Source: Strongylocentrotus droebachiensis (Eukaryota > Echinodermata > Echinoidea > Camarodonta > Strongylocentrotidae). Taken from it: a stretch of DNA of 64,000 bases. The notes under the pieces are model-generated. The model was not told the DNA's origin. It did not search any database and was given only the letters and a program-made list of their open reading frames with translations. Within the stretch, counting starts at the first letter, position 1; each line of letters opens with the position of its first letter. Positions 25,189 to 36,998 of the stretch are shown in pieces. The translations under genes and the position numbers were made by a program. The stretch covers positions 744,001 to 808,000 of the forward strand of contig JAVYIG010000163.1 in the NCBI GenBank assembly GCA_035222895.1, read 5' to 3'.

Positions 25189-26099
25189 TATGCAACCTAA
25201 GTCCATTAGAGTAATCAGTAATTACTGATCAGTCATCACGTCTTGTTGAAGGGCTTTAAGGGGTCGATTTCATTTGTTTAAAAGGTTTATTATTACGACA
25301 TTTTGACAATTTCCTAAATAGAAAACAACAACATGTTAATACCCAAATTATGCACTAAGGCATTTCAAATTAATGAAGCATAGTTATGAGAGTTTGTCCG
25401 CAATTCGCGGATAATTATGCTTAGGGATGTAGGCCTACCCCGAATTTTGAATACAACCATTCAAAGACTTTCAAGGTATCAGCTTAGGGGAATTTCAAGA
25501 TAATGGCTCTGATAACCCATCCCCCTGGTAGCTTTTGTCCCGATAAATTCAATCATGTCAACGAAATTATTTTATTTTACTTTTGTTGGTTTAATATGTA
25601 TAACTAACTATTTGCTTCTTCGTTCCCTCAATTACCAATAAATTATTAAGGTTTCTTTCTAAAATCAATACTCAAAACAACCGATGAAAAACACAATAAA
25701 ATCAATCACAAATGCTATAAATGTCCAAATATTTGTTTGCTGCATTTTCGGTTAAAATATTATCGCTGATATTTTTGTTAAGAACGTTTGCTGATTGAAT
25801 TGAGTGATACAAGGATTATCCGAAAAAAAGAGCAACAGATTTTGCATTCAATTTTTATTTTACCCCTAACTCATCTGAATACTCTGATGTGATTTTGAAT
25901 AGACCTATTTAATAATGGTTTAAAGATATTGATTTTGAGCATATTTTTAGAACAAATGCCCAGAATAGCATCAACTATTGTATAGGCCTACATGTATAAT
26001 TTATATGCAAAGTGAATTTCATTCATGCTACTTTGCGTCGGAATACAGACACGCCCACCATACCGATCAGCTGTTTTTAAACTGCATTTGATTGGATCA
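25189..26099. other. Intergenic DNA upstream of ABHD3, nothing recognised
   Basis: AT-rich sequence without exon-like frames. It leads into the presumed ABHD3 promoter. Confidence 0.45.
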
Positions 26100-26218
26100 C
26101 GCTAGCTCAATGTGACCTTGCACCAGTTTTCTACGACAGTACGAGTACATTGCGTGTTGTCGGCTGTTTGTTAAGGGCAAAGGATTTTGTTTCTTCCCCA
26201 TGTAAATCAATTCGACAG
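26100..26218 (+). other. Putative ABHD3 non-coding first exon and promoter region
   Basis: The consensus donor ACAG|GTAAGA (exon end 26218) lies 5' of the first coding exon, whose acceptor is near 26671. The start of the exon is not determined. Confidence 0.4.
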
Positions 26219-26694
26219 GTAAGACATTCGAATTATTCAGATTTTGTCTATAATTTAGGAAAGTGGATTTTGAGTTGTAATTCAGTGTTATTTATATTTT
26301 GTCAGCATTTTTAAGATGCATCTTATCCTTCATTATTGGTAGCAACGGTCCCATATATTGTAAATAATGTTAGCTCATGATTTCACAAAAAACTGAAAAA
26401 GTCCAAGATGATTGATAACTGATGATGTCAATACAAATTGTTTTTAAACGAGATACAGTTTACTTATCAAAATGAAAAATGCGTTTGAGTGAAATATACT
26501 AATGAATAGGTCTACATTCTTCATCTGTGTTTTTTTGTTCATCCTTCCTGCCAAAAAGAATGCATTTCATCACTCATCAGTCTAAAAATAAATTTAAAAA
26601 TAAAAGTGAGTGAGAGTGTCCACTAAAAAAATAGGCAATAATGTTTCATTTTTATTTATTCTGACATTTAGATGTTCATCTATTATACTTAGAG

Positions 26695-29600
26695 ATGTAT
26701 ACTTATGATCTGATGATGATAACAGCTTATCAGCATTGGCGGACTGCTGCTGTCTGCGTAGGACTTGGAGCTTTGTATGCTGTCTACTATCTCCGATATG
26801 TTGTCAAGGTATTTCTTGATCCTCAGAGTCAGACCTCACTTCCCCAGGCCAGTGCCTGGGAACTTTTCCATTTGTTCAAAGACACAAGATGACTATTAAA
26901 TGTCATATTTTTGTCAAAATTTATGACTTGGGAGAGTCTTTTGTCTTTGACAGACTTATAATGAAATACTATCCATAGACTAATATATTTTTATTTTTTA
27001 GTAGTGCCGGCCAAGGGCAAGGGAGAAGGCAATTCGGACAAAAACAGAAATCAATTATATTTTTTGTACATGACAAATGCGATTGTAGTCTGGGACTACA
27101 TAGCAATCCAATGAACAAAATTGCCACTTTGAGATTTGCATAGCTACCGGTATATATAGTGATGTCTCATTTCAAACATTCATAACTTAAACTTTTGCCA
27201 TTCTGTTTCTCTTATTCTTCTGCTTTGATACAAATTAACTTATTACAAGGGAATAAAAGGGTTTTAGATATTAAGGATTTTAATCACTACAGCTAGTTTC
27301 ATAGCGTATCGGGAACAGGCTCCCCGTTCTGGATAAACGTTTTGAACATTTAAACTCTGAAATATTTGCAGAAACCTGTACTAGCCTGTGGAGATCCCAA
27401 GTTCCAGCGTCTTCTTGAGACATGCGTCCCATCTTTGACCAAACCATACTGGCCAACCTTTCTATGCTTTGGGACCCACCTGCAAACCATAGGGCATGTT
27501 GCTTTCCAGCACTTTGTCAGAAAACACAATTATAGAAGGTAAGTTAACCTAAACATTTGTACTAATTATTACACCCATTAGCCTGTAGTTATATTTGAAG
27601 TTATAGCGAGTTGCGAAAGTCCTCCAATCAATCGCAAGTTTGGGTTCTCCTATAGATCTCTTATGTACATAGTTGGGATTGATATCAAATGCAAATAAGT
27701 TGCGATTTGTTTATAAGACGGGGCACTGATTTTATAGCATAGTCGATTGATTCATTGAGGTCCAAGTGTCACCCACTTAATTCAACACAAGTGAAAGATA
27801 TTTTTATGACAAAAAATTAAAACAAAATTAGTTTTGTTTAAGTTACACAATCTGGTGATTTCCATTGAATAAAGAGGCTGACATGGAATGACAGGGTGGC
27901 AATGAAGAGGTGCCCCATCAATCAGTAGACAAAATTTGCCTAATTACTGGTAGTTAAGGTGACTTATTACAGTTTTATGAATTCTAAACATTATGTTCTG
28001 ATCAGTAACTAACAGGTTGCAAAAAGAGTAGAACCCTTTAAGAAAATAACATTATGAACAGGTTTTAACCCAGCTTTCGGTTGATTCCATGAAACTAGGA
28101 TATTATAGATTATTATACTAGGATATTTATAGATCTAAAAAGTGAGAAACTGAGTACAATCGATGGCGGGGGGATTATCTTGCATTGGGATGACAGTCAG
28201 ACCAATGGCCATGACACGCCCATTAGTATTATTATTCCTCATCTAGGAGGCTAGCCAATTTTGTGCTCCAATTCCATCTTGTTTTGTTATCTTTTGCCTC
28301 CTCCCTGGTCTGTTAATTTCTATTAACGTTGCTTTATTTTGTAAAATTTTGTTTCATTTTACTGTAGTGAGAAGCTGAATACCCCCGATGGTGGTGAAAT
28401 TGTTTTACATTGGTTGGAGACACAGTCAAAAGATGATATTACTAAGCCTATAGTTGTCATAATACCTGGACTAACTGGTAAGAATAACTCAGGGAATGTA
28501 TTCTTGTCTGTCAGGCCACTTGAGATTAGAACTACCATTTTTTATTTCAATTTAATTCAATTTCGTATATTAAAGGTACAAAGTAGTAGTAGTAGTCCAA
28601 GGACTAATTGCACAATTTTTATAATGTAAAAACTGTCATAAAATAGGAACATCAATTAAAACGAAAAAGACTTGTTAGTATATTTAATCATTACAAATCA
28701 AAATCACACTTTCATAGAAGTATAAAGCTTTAGAAACAAAAGATTCATAATAATGCAAACAAGAAGTAAAAGATTATTTGATTGAAAATTAGCTATACTT
28801 CAGGTTGGTCTTGTAGGTCCTCTACTACTTAGTAAACAAACTGGCATGGAAGAAATAGCATCAGGATGATAAAAAAAAATAGAAATATGGAAGGAAAACT
28901 GGAGAGCTCTCACACATTGCAACCTGAGGTGCTACTAATTAATGCAATAATAATAATAATAATAATAGTTCAGTTCTTGTATAGCACATAATAAGTTATG
29001 AAATAACATATCTCTATGCGCTTCCAAAGAGCTTTGGACTTTATTACCCTAGCTTAAGCTCCGGCAGCCTTATCAGCGCACAGTGCGTTTCAAGGAATAA
29101 TCCTACTAGGTACCCATTTACCTCACCTGGGTTGAGTGTGGCAAATGTAGATCACTGTCTTGCCAAAGGACATTAGTGCCGCGGCGGGACTCGAACCGCT
29201 GACATTGTGATCGACAGTCCGGTGACGTATCCACTCAACCACAACACCTCTAAAATGTAGAACTTTCTATCCCAGGGTTCAAAGTTATCTTTAAGCCTGG
29301 TGAAAATATTTAGAATTGTTTATCCTGTAGATGACATTGAGAGTATGATGTCACATACATTGTAACAATGTTTGGTTATGATTCTGATTTTAGTATACTA
29401 TAACACACATGTCTCATGGAGCTTTGCTTGAGTTAGCTTGGGCTTAGTATTCATGGGGTTAAGAAATCTTATAAAACTGTTTGAGTTTGATCATCCACTT
29501 TGTAGGTGACAGCCAGAGTATATATGTGAAGCACATGGTGGATGATGTCCTTCGGGTAGGATGTAGAGCCGTAGTCTTCAACCAGAGAGGCTTTGGAGGA

Positions 29601-32600
29601 GCAGAACTCAAGGTCAGTAGGTCAAAGGTCATAGAAAATCTGTGGATTGTAAACATAAGCTGCACTTACACTGCAATAAAATAAAAAAATCATAGATTTT
29701 TCTCACATTCCGAAGCAGTAGCCTGCCAAAGTTTGTTTGATTTTCGCATGCAAACCTCAGTAAGATACTGATTTTTGCTCACGGGACTCTCTTCGCTACC
29801 GTGCTAATGCATGCAGAGCGCCAAACTTTGACTGTTTTTACGGGTGTTTCCAGTAGTGTAAATGGTTGTTTGGGATGCGTAAATGGGCCTACAATTACTG
29901 CTATGATTTTATGAATAGATATTTTCATTGTGAGCCAATGAGGGTGATAAACAACTTTAATGTAGCTGGATATTGGTAGGTTGTTTGTCAAAACCCATGG
30001 AACTCTTTTTTTCTGTACATCTTTAATAGGTTGGGTTAACTTTTTCCACCACAAAAATCAATAAGACACAATGGACCCGATGTGTGGAACTCCTTGCTTA
30101 TAACATTAAAATTATGTACAACACTTGTTTCCTTTAAAGTGAAGATGAAAGAATATTTATTGATAAGGTATGAAAATTAGATTCTGGTCATAATATACTA
30201 CATGTATTTTGTTTTAATATTCATTGTTTATTTGTATATAAAAAGGAAATTATTTTGATAGATTGAGGAGCTCGCGCAGTGCACTCTTCACTTTGCACAG
30301 CACTCTCTTCACCCGCTCTTTCTTCTTGTCTCCTCTCCTTCTTTTGTAAGGCCGGTATCATTTCAAGCTCTGCTTACGATATCGGTCTTCTGCATTCTCC
30401 CCCTTTTCTTTCTTTTCAAATACGATTAATTGTACTATTGATTATTTATATTTATTTATTTATATGAATTACTACTTGTATTACTTATCATTATATTGCT
30501 AAAATGTATTCATTGTTATTTTTGTTATTGTTTATGGAAAATGCAGAAATAAAAAACTTGAAACTGAAACTGAAAAAAAAAAAATTTCCACCAGACCCAA
30601 GACATAGTGTATTGGAGATATGAAAGTATAGACTGAGATTGAGAGAGCTGTCACAGTCTTGAACACACTGTGTACAGAACCCAGGTTTAATAAGAGTTGG
30701 AGAATGAAAGGATACTGTAGTCTTGCAATTTTTACTTATTAAGTGGCATCACATGCTCCACTGAGCAATAAATGAACCACTGTCACTATCCTAACCAAAC
30801 TGAATCCCTAACTTCACCTCTGTATTAAACACTATATATAACCCTAACCCTGAACCTAAGCTAATTACATCCATAACCCTATATCTTTGCTAACCAATAT
30901 CTAAGAAATTTTGGCCAGAGCAAATGTCAGGTCACCTACATCTGTAATTAGGATCTCAAATAATGTGACAAAAATATGAAATGATTTTGAGTGGTTTATT
31001 TATCCCTCTATCCTCCAGACTCCACGTACATTCTGTGCTGGCAGCACTGATGACATCCACTTTGTCTTGAGTCACATTCACCAGACCTACCCTGACGCAC
31101 CTCTTCTTGCCAATGGGGCATCAATAGGAGGGTGAGTATTCGCATAGTCGAGGTTCTTGCAAGGATCGCTTGTATTTATGCTATCCCAGACACAGCACTA
31201 ATGTCCCTTGGCAAGGCATAAACTATATGCCACTCCATACCCAGGAGAGAAATGGGGACCTGGTAGAATGACGGAAGCCTTTAATTATCATATGCCCTCA
31301 AGGTGGCCATATGGTAGGAATACTCCCCAGGGAGTGGAGATGGTGCACATTGTTTGTGAATGAATCTGATGACCGGGATAACAATATCTAAAAAGCGCTT
31401 TAATAGAGAGGGTACTTTGTATTAAGCTTTATAAATCCAGATTATCATTTTTTCATTCTTGGAAGATTAGATGTACTGGATGTACAACCATGCACCAGCC
31501 CTACCCCCCCCCCTCCCATTCTCTTACTGTGATGGCTCAGTGGTAGACCAGTTGTCTCATTAGAGGAGGCAAATTTAATTGTAACTGTAAGATAGATTAT
31601 GATTAGTTTACTGTTGTAGCCTTCTTACAAAGTCAGCAGTTGTTTCAAAGGAAATTTCATTGAGATATTTATGAGAAAAATTGTGTTGAGATTTTTTAGA
31701 CTTATTAATGTTTTTCACCACATTTTGTCTGCTTGGCTTAAGCCAGGAAATTAGTTATAAATTAAGTAGAGACAATGTTGTGAAATGTGTGTTAAAATAT
31801 CATCCGTCTCTTAGCCAGAAGGGCATTAACTCTGTGTAAAATGCCTTGAGTTGACACCCTTATGTCTGCAAACAGACGATATGTGCCATAGAAGAGCTGA
31901 CATACTTGTTTGTTTTTTTATGACCGCTGTGCAGGATAATGCTCCTGAACTACTTGGCAGAGTATGGCAGTCGGTGTGTACCTCTTGCTGGTGCCATGAC
32001 AGTGTCTGTTGCTTGGGATCTTGTGGAATCGGCCAAATCTCTGGAGCTACCGGTCAACAGCATCCTCTATAATTTATCCCTGACATTAAACCTCATCAAG
32101 CTTGTCAAAGAGTAAGTGAAAAATTGATCTGAAATGGTTCTAGGACATCTGCCCTCTGGACAACCACCCCTTGCATTACATTATCAGAGCTGCCAACCAT
32201 TACGTTTTTCCCAGAATTATTCTATTTTTTCCTCCAAATTACGGTAGTACATTTTATTTTAAAGTCTTTATAAAAAAAAAAAATCACATACCACACGTCA
32301 AACAACTGCCCTAAAATGATGATTTGATCACAAATTCAATAGAAAACTAAGGTTAAAAAATACTTGAAAAAATACTTGAAGAGAAAAATATTCTCAAAAA
32401 GAATGAAACGCTGATTATACCACCAACAACAAAAAAATACCTACTTGTATAGGTCCTAATATGGAGGAAAAAAAACAGCACAAGGAATGGACATTTCGAC
32501 ATTGGAAGTGTGTCGCGCGTGGTTGTAAGTTTCAATTCATTGAATTCCTTTTTTTGGTCGCACAAGGTTGGCACCTCTGCATTATATCTCTACATCTCTA

Positions 32601-35600
32601 GAGCAATCAGTGAAATGATTGCAGCCACTCAGATAACTCTTGCTCTGTGTATTCCTTTTCCACTTTTTTTTTATGTCAATTGCCCTTGCCCTGTAGAAAC
32701 GGCTGAATATTTCCAACACTTGTTTTAAGGCATGTTTAGAGGATTTAGAATCTTTATCCTCCAAAAGCTGATTCAGCTCATCATCACTCATTTTGAAGAC
32801 AAAACAGGGATCCATTTTGAAGTCTCAAAAAAAAAATTGACAGCACAAGAGTGACATACATTAATTGAAAATATATTCATTTGACCAGTTGCTCAATATA
32901 ACCATTAACAAATGACAGAGAGTGAATATGTTAATTATAATCCTCGGAATCGTTATCATGTGACGAGCTGTGGACCAATCACACCTTTGTATCTCAGTGT
33001 GAGAGCTATCTAATTATATTATACTTAATAATTACTCATTATAACATTAAACTACATCAGGCATGTCTAAATATCTAATATTTATGTTGTTTTCAGGTAT
33101 AGAAATATGTATTTACACAAAGTACAATAAGTTGAGAAGTTTAGTTAAGTGAAAATACAAATTTTAATGCAAGTTTATATTTTTTTTTTCTCCATTTTTT
33201 ATATTTTTAATTGCAGAAAAGGACTTCTATTCAAAGAGCATTATGATATTCCCTCTGTTTGTAAGGTAGGTTTATTATGTATTTTTTTTTTTTTAAATTT
33301 TGGGGGGGTATTTTCACTTAAATGTACATAAGATTTACTAAAATGTACCAGTCATCTAAACATATAATGTGTGCACAGCTACAATGTATAAAATCAAGCC
33401 CCCAAAACTTTACCAGATTTAGAAGTATGAAGAAAATAAAGAATGACATAAAACAGCGCGTCCAGAACCCAAGTCAGACTAGCAAGTAGGGATGTGTTGA
33501 CTAGTATTTTCACTGGTAGCTTTTGTGTCTAGGAAGAGTATATTTGAACTTGCAATATCTCTTTGGGAAGTGTTATTTGAACTAGCTTAAAGTTTGATTA
33601 TAGTATAGTGACTTGGAATCGTTGACATACAGAGCAAATATATCCTGGTGATTGGTAGGCTCTACAGGAAATGGGTAAATTTGAAAGTATCACAGCCTTT
33701 TTCGTGCATGGAGTCAGTAGAGGTAACATCAACAATAAGCACTAATTTTCATTTGAACTTATCCACCACTTGAAATGCTAGAGCGCTTTAATGGCAGCCG
33801 TGCTAAAGCCAGGGTAATAATCGGGAGTGCCTTGAGTGTCAAGTCTGATAGATACGAGCTGTACAAGAACCCAATATTATTATTATATTACCTAACTGAT
33901 AAATATAGGAATTTTTTATCTTTCAGATAAAAACTGTTTTGCATTGTTTCTTTCACGGCATAATTACAGGGATTTGGTCTAATAATTTCAATCATCCTCT
34001 CAACATTGCTCTCAGTACACAGTTTTGAATGATATTCACATGTATCATTAATGGACTTATTCAGTGCCATTTCTAATGAATGCCTGCCTTTACAGAAATG
34101 CATTTATATACTTTAAAGTTGATACTCTAAGACAATCTCAAATACTGAGATAATTACATAAATAGAAAGCTTTTAACCCCCATAATAACACCAAATGGTG
34201 TCCACCCGACAAAACAAGTTTAGAATAATGAATTTATTCGAGTAAACTCTACCAAAATATCTAAGTCTGAAACCCGGAAGTGCACGTAGAGTCGGGCCTC
34301 TATCCGTGACGTCACGAACGGGAGTCATGGGCTCAGTGAGAGTGAACGGCAGTGATATCCCTACGTAAATGCTATCCTGTCAGAGCTTAGATTTGTTGTT
34401 GTTAAGGAGTATATTTGATGGATTTTCTGTTTTCATTTGAATGAAGAATAACGAAGCAACATTTTCCAGTCGCTGATTTCTTTTTATATCCTCATATTCA
34501 CCTATTTGGTAGAGATTTAAGACGAGTTTACTGCTTAGGAATTAAAGTTAAATCGTGCACTTATGAATAGGCGGATGCATTATATTGTCATCAGATGTAC
34601 ATGAGCAGTTTTGTAAAACGAATAGGTCTAGAACTATGATAGTACTTATCATAGATGTGTGTGACTGCCTCAAAAAAGGATACAGTACCAGTTAAACATT
34701 TTATGTTGTAAAATATCTAACTTGACCGAGATCACGCAAGCGCGCTTCCTCTATAGTATTTTGGCGAGTGATGCGGCTCTTGCATGAACGTTCGTGAAGC
34801 GAGCAGAATCGGGAGGTAAGACCAAACCGCTGCTCTAGGCGCTGCTTGCTTGTGATGGAACGTACGTGCGCTAGTTATATGTTTATCGGCAATTGCAAGA
34901 GAATGAAAGCGACATTGCCAGCTAAGAAAAACAACTAACAAAGACTTGATCCTGACTACCGGTGTCAGAATTGGTAGATGAAGGATGTTCAGGGCCAAGG
35001 AAGGCGAAAGACATGGGAAAAAGGAAGAAGAAACCATCGGGAGATCGCTGTAGTGTATGGTAATGAACTGTGCATGGGTAGACAGCTACTGTACACTCCG
35101 TGCCTGGGCCGATTTCAACACCAAAACAAAAATTACATGGTGAAAATATCGACTAATAGCACATCGTTGGCATGTATATGTCATAATTTTTAAAAGGGGA
35201 ATTGATATTAATACTATGAAGTACTAGGGGAAGGTAAAGAATTGTACATAGAATTATGATTTATTAGACTTTTCAGCCTTTGAAACAAAAATATGCAGAA
35301 AATCGTATCACTCTGCACATGTTTGCTATGGAACATCCGGGTACGTGAATATACTCTCTCCCGGACGTGAGGTCATAAATAGTAGACCAGCGCCGTGACT
35401 GATTTTCTATGCAAAGAGAGGCGGATACATTTTAATTGAGGATTTCGAGTAGACAGAATTTTTGTGTGATATACTAAGTAATTGAAAAACTTAAAAATAA
35501 CATATACTTGCCGTAGGTAACAAATTAAGGGACATTTATTTGCTTAGAGTATCAACTTTAAAGATACACAAGTATGATGACGACATCGGGAACAGTTTGA

Positions 35601-36998
35601 CAAATCACACACTATGAAGCAGTCTGTGCATCTTATGTGTTTTAGATATTCCATGATTCTTACAATAATTTTTGTTGTTGTCAATCCTCATTTGGATCCA
35701 TAATATCCATGCAGTCTCGCACTCTGAGAGAGTTTGATTCTCGCCTAACGGTCAAGGTATTTGGCTATCGTGATGTCCACCATTACTACAGTAGCTCTAG
35801 CCCTAGGGGTAAGCTGTCCAGGATCACTGTGCCGACCCTGTGTCTCAACTCTGCTGATGATGCCTTCTCACCAATCCACAGTACGTATTCAATTCAATTC
35901 AATTCTCATTTGTTTAATTCTCGGTTACAAATTACATTGATACAAAAGATAATTCATAAACATATTTAGAAAATTAAATGGAGAACTACATAAATAAAGC
36001 CTGTAGGCCATGTACAAGCGTAGTTCCCATATCGTTTATAGCAAAATTTAAAGTAAAGATAACAACAACAGAAAACGAAAGAAAGAAAACAATTTGTTTT
36101 CCTATTTTTGCTAAGACGAACAGCCACAGCTGAAGAAATCCTCCAGTGCGGATTGGTCTCGAAGATGACAATCTTCTGTTTCAGTTGAAAAATGCCTAAA
36201 AGGTCAACAGATTCAAGCTGTTGATCTGGAATAGTCAGTTCACTCTTATTATACTAGGGCCATGACTTATGGAGAGTTGCTATTGATAGTAATTGATTGC
36301 AGCTCAATTGTTGTTTTACCATTTATTGCAACTATTATTGAACGTACATGTATATGGTGTGGATAGGATAGATCTCATAGAATAGGTCTCAATTTTAATG
36401 CTCCCAATGAAAAAGTACCCTAATGATGGACAGGTTTTAGTTTTTTGGAATCATCCAATATTCATTCTACCCCGGTAATCCAACAAGGGTCTTGTTTTAT
36501 GGACTGATCAGAATTAATTGCAACTAAACTTGAGTTCAATTGCACCTTTGCTGTTTATTGTTCATTTATATGTTTTGTCTAACCAGGGGTGGCCAATTTA
36601 ACATCATGCATAGATAGGCAAATGTAACATACTGCACTATACCAGTGAAACATAACAACCAAAATATGAACTATCTAGCTTCCATCATTTTGTTTTACTT
36701 AAAATCTTAGTATAAGTCAATGTCTGCATAAAGCTTTTTGTACATATTGATTTCAAAACTTGTAAATACAAACCCTTTGTCTGTGGAATGTCTTTCACAT
36801 GTTCTCATTGCAGCCATTCCCCTTGAAGAAGCTAGAAGGTCATCCAACGTTGCCATAGCGATGACCTCCCACGGCGGCCATTGTGGATTCATGAAGGGAA
36901 TATTCCCCAGCGGCGGAAAGACGTACATGAGTGATATCTTCTCAGAGTATGTGAGCGCCATCTTTAATGAAGGAAAAGATTATCTCGGGCGGGATTGA
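26695..36998 (+). CDS. ABHD3: ABHD3-type alpha/beta-hydrolase (membrane phospholipase), complete
   Basis: Nine coding exons: 26695-26808, 27372-27538, 28368-28477, 29506-29612, 31019-31131, 31935-32111, 33217-33265, 35715-35880 and 36814-36998. All are GT-AG with continuous phase and give 395 aa (human ABHD3 is 409). Residues about 18-37 form a hydrophobic anchor, so it is a single-pass membrane protein. The hydrolase fold carries the family words TPDGGEIVLHW, VFNQRGFGG, and the nucleophile elbow ANGASIGG (Ser201). The acid is Asp327 or Asp328 in NSADDAFSP, and the base is His357 in SHGGHCGF. In vertebrates ABHD3 cleaves phosphatidylcholines with medium-chain or oxidised acyl groups; the substrate here is inferred. 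The closely related ABHD1 cannot be excluded. A decayed copy of exon 3 lies in the second coding intron. Introns hold SINEs and a 1.45-kb DNA transposon. Confidence 0.9.
28143..28252 (+). pseudogene. Duplicate of ABHD3 coding exon 3 (vestigial or alternative)
   Basis: 110 nt open in the same phase as the real exon 225 bp downstream (28368-28477). It encodes SEKLSTIDGGGIILHWDDSQ and continues to SIIIPHLGG. The real exon encodes SEKLNTPDGGEIVLHW and ends VVIIPGLTG. It is preceded by AG, but with a poor pyrimidine tract. The donor position reads GGAG|GCTAG instead of GT, and a TAG follows at once. It is most simply a dead tandem exon duplication; use as an alternative exon is not excluded. Confidence 0.8.
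28948..29252 (-). repeat. tRNA-derived SINE, near full length
   Basis: On the minus strand the head (from 29252) carries TGGTTGAGTGG (A box) and GGTTCGAGTCC (B box). The tail at 28948-28970 is a (TAA)n tract. The body is shared with the copy at 14450-14660. Partial relatives are at 31180-31460, 33772-33888 and 38722-38860. Confidence 0.75.
31180..31460 (+). repeat. SINE-like dispersed repeat
   Basis: Contains 'TAATGTCCCTTGGCAAGGCA' and 'GGGGACCTGGTAG', similar to the SINE body above but in plus orientation, and ends in an 'AAAGCGCTTTA' tail as other local SINE tails do. Located just after ABHD3 coding exon 5. Confidence 0.5.
32930..33010 (-). repeat. Dispersed repeat, inverted copy of the 10553-10625 sequence
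   Basis: The reverse complement contains ATTAGATAGCT, GGTGTGATTGGTCCA and GCTCGTCACATGATA, matching the 10.6-kb copy in the opposite orientation. Intronic in ABHD3. Confidence 0.55.
33772..33888 (+). repeat. SINE tail fragment
   Basis: Contains 'GCTAGAGCGCTTTAATGGCA' and ends in (ATT)n. It is the inverse of the fragment at 38722-38860 and related to the SINE tail. Confidence 0.5.
34111..35563. mobile_element. DNA transposon (non-autonomous), 1453 bp, perfect 21-bp TIRs
   Basis: The left end begins CTTTAAAGTTGATACTCTAA, and the right end is its exact reverse complement over 21 bp (34111-34131 and 35543-35563). The interior is unrelated to the host gene, relatively GC-rich in places, and has no transposase frame. 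No clear long target duplication; both flanks begin with ATA-like sequence. It sits in the ABHD3 intron between coding exons 7 and 8. Confidence 0.75.

Noticed and set aside
30835..30880. Telomere-like CCCTAA repeats
   Set aside because: Only two or three degenerate units in an intron; too short for an interstitial telomere.
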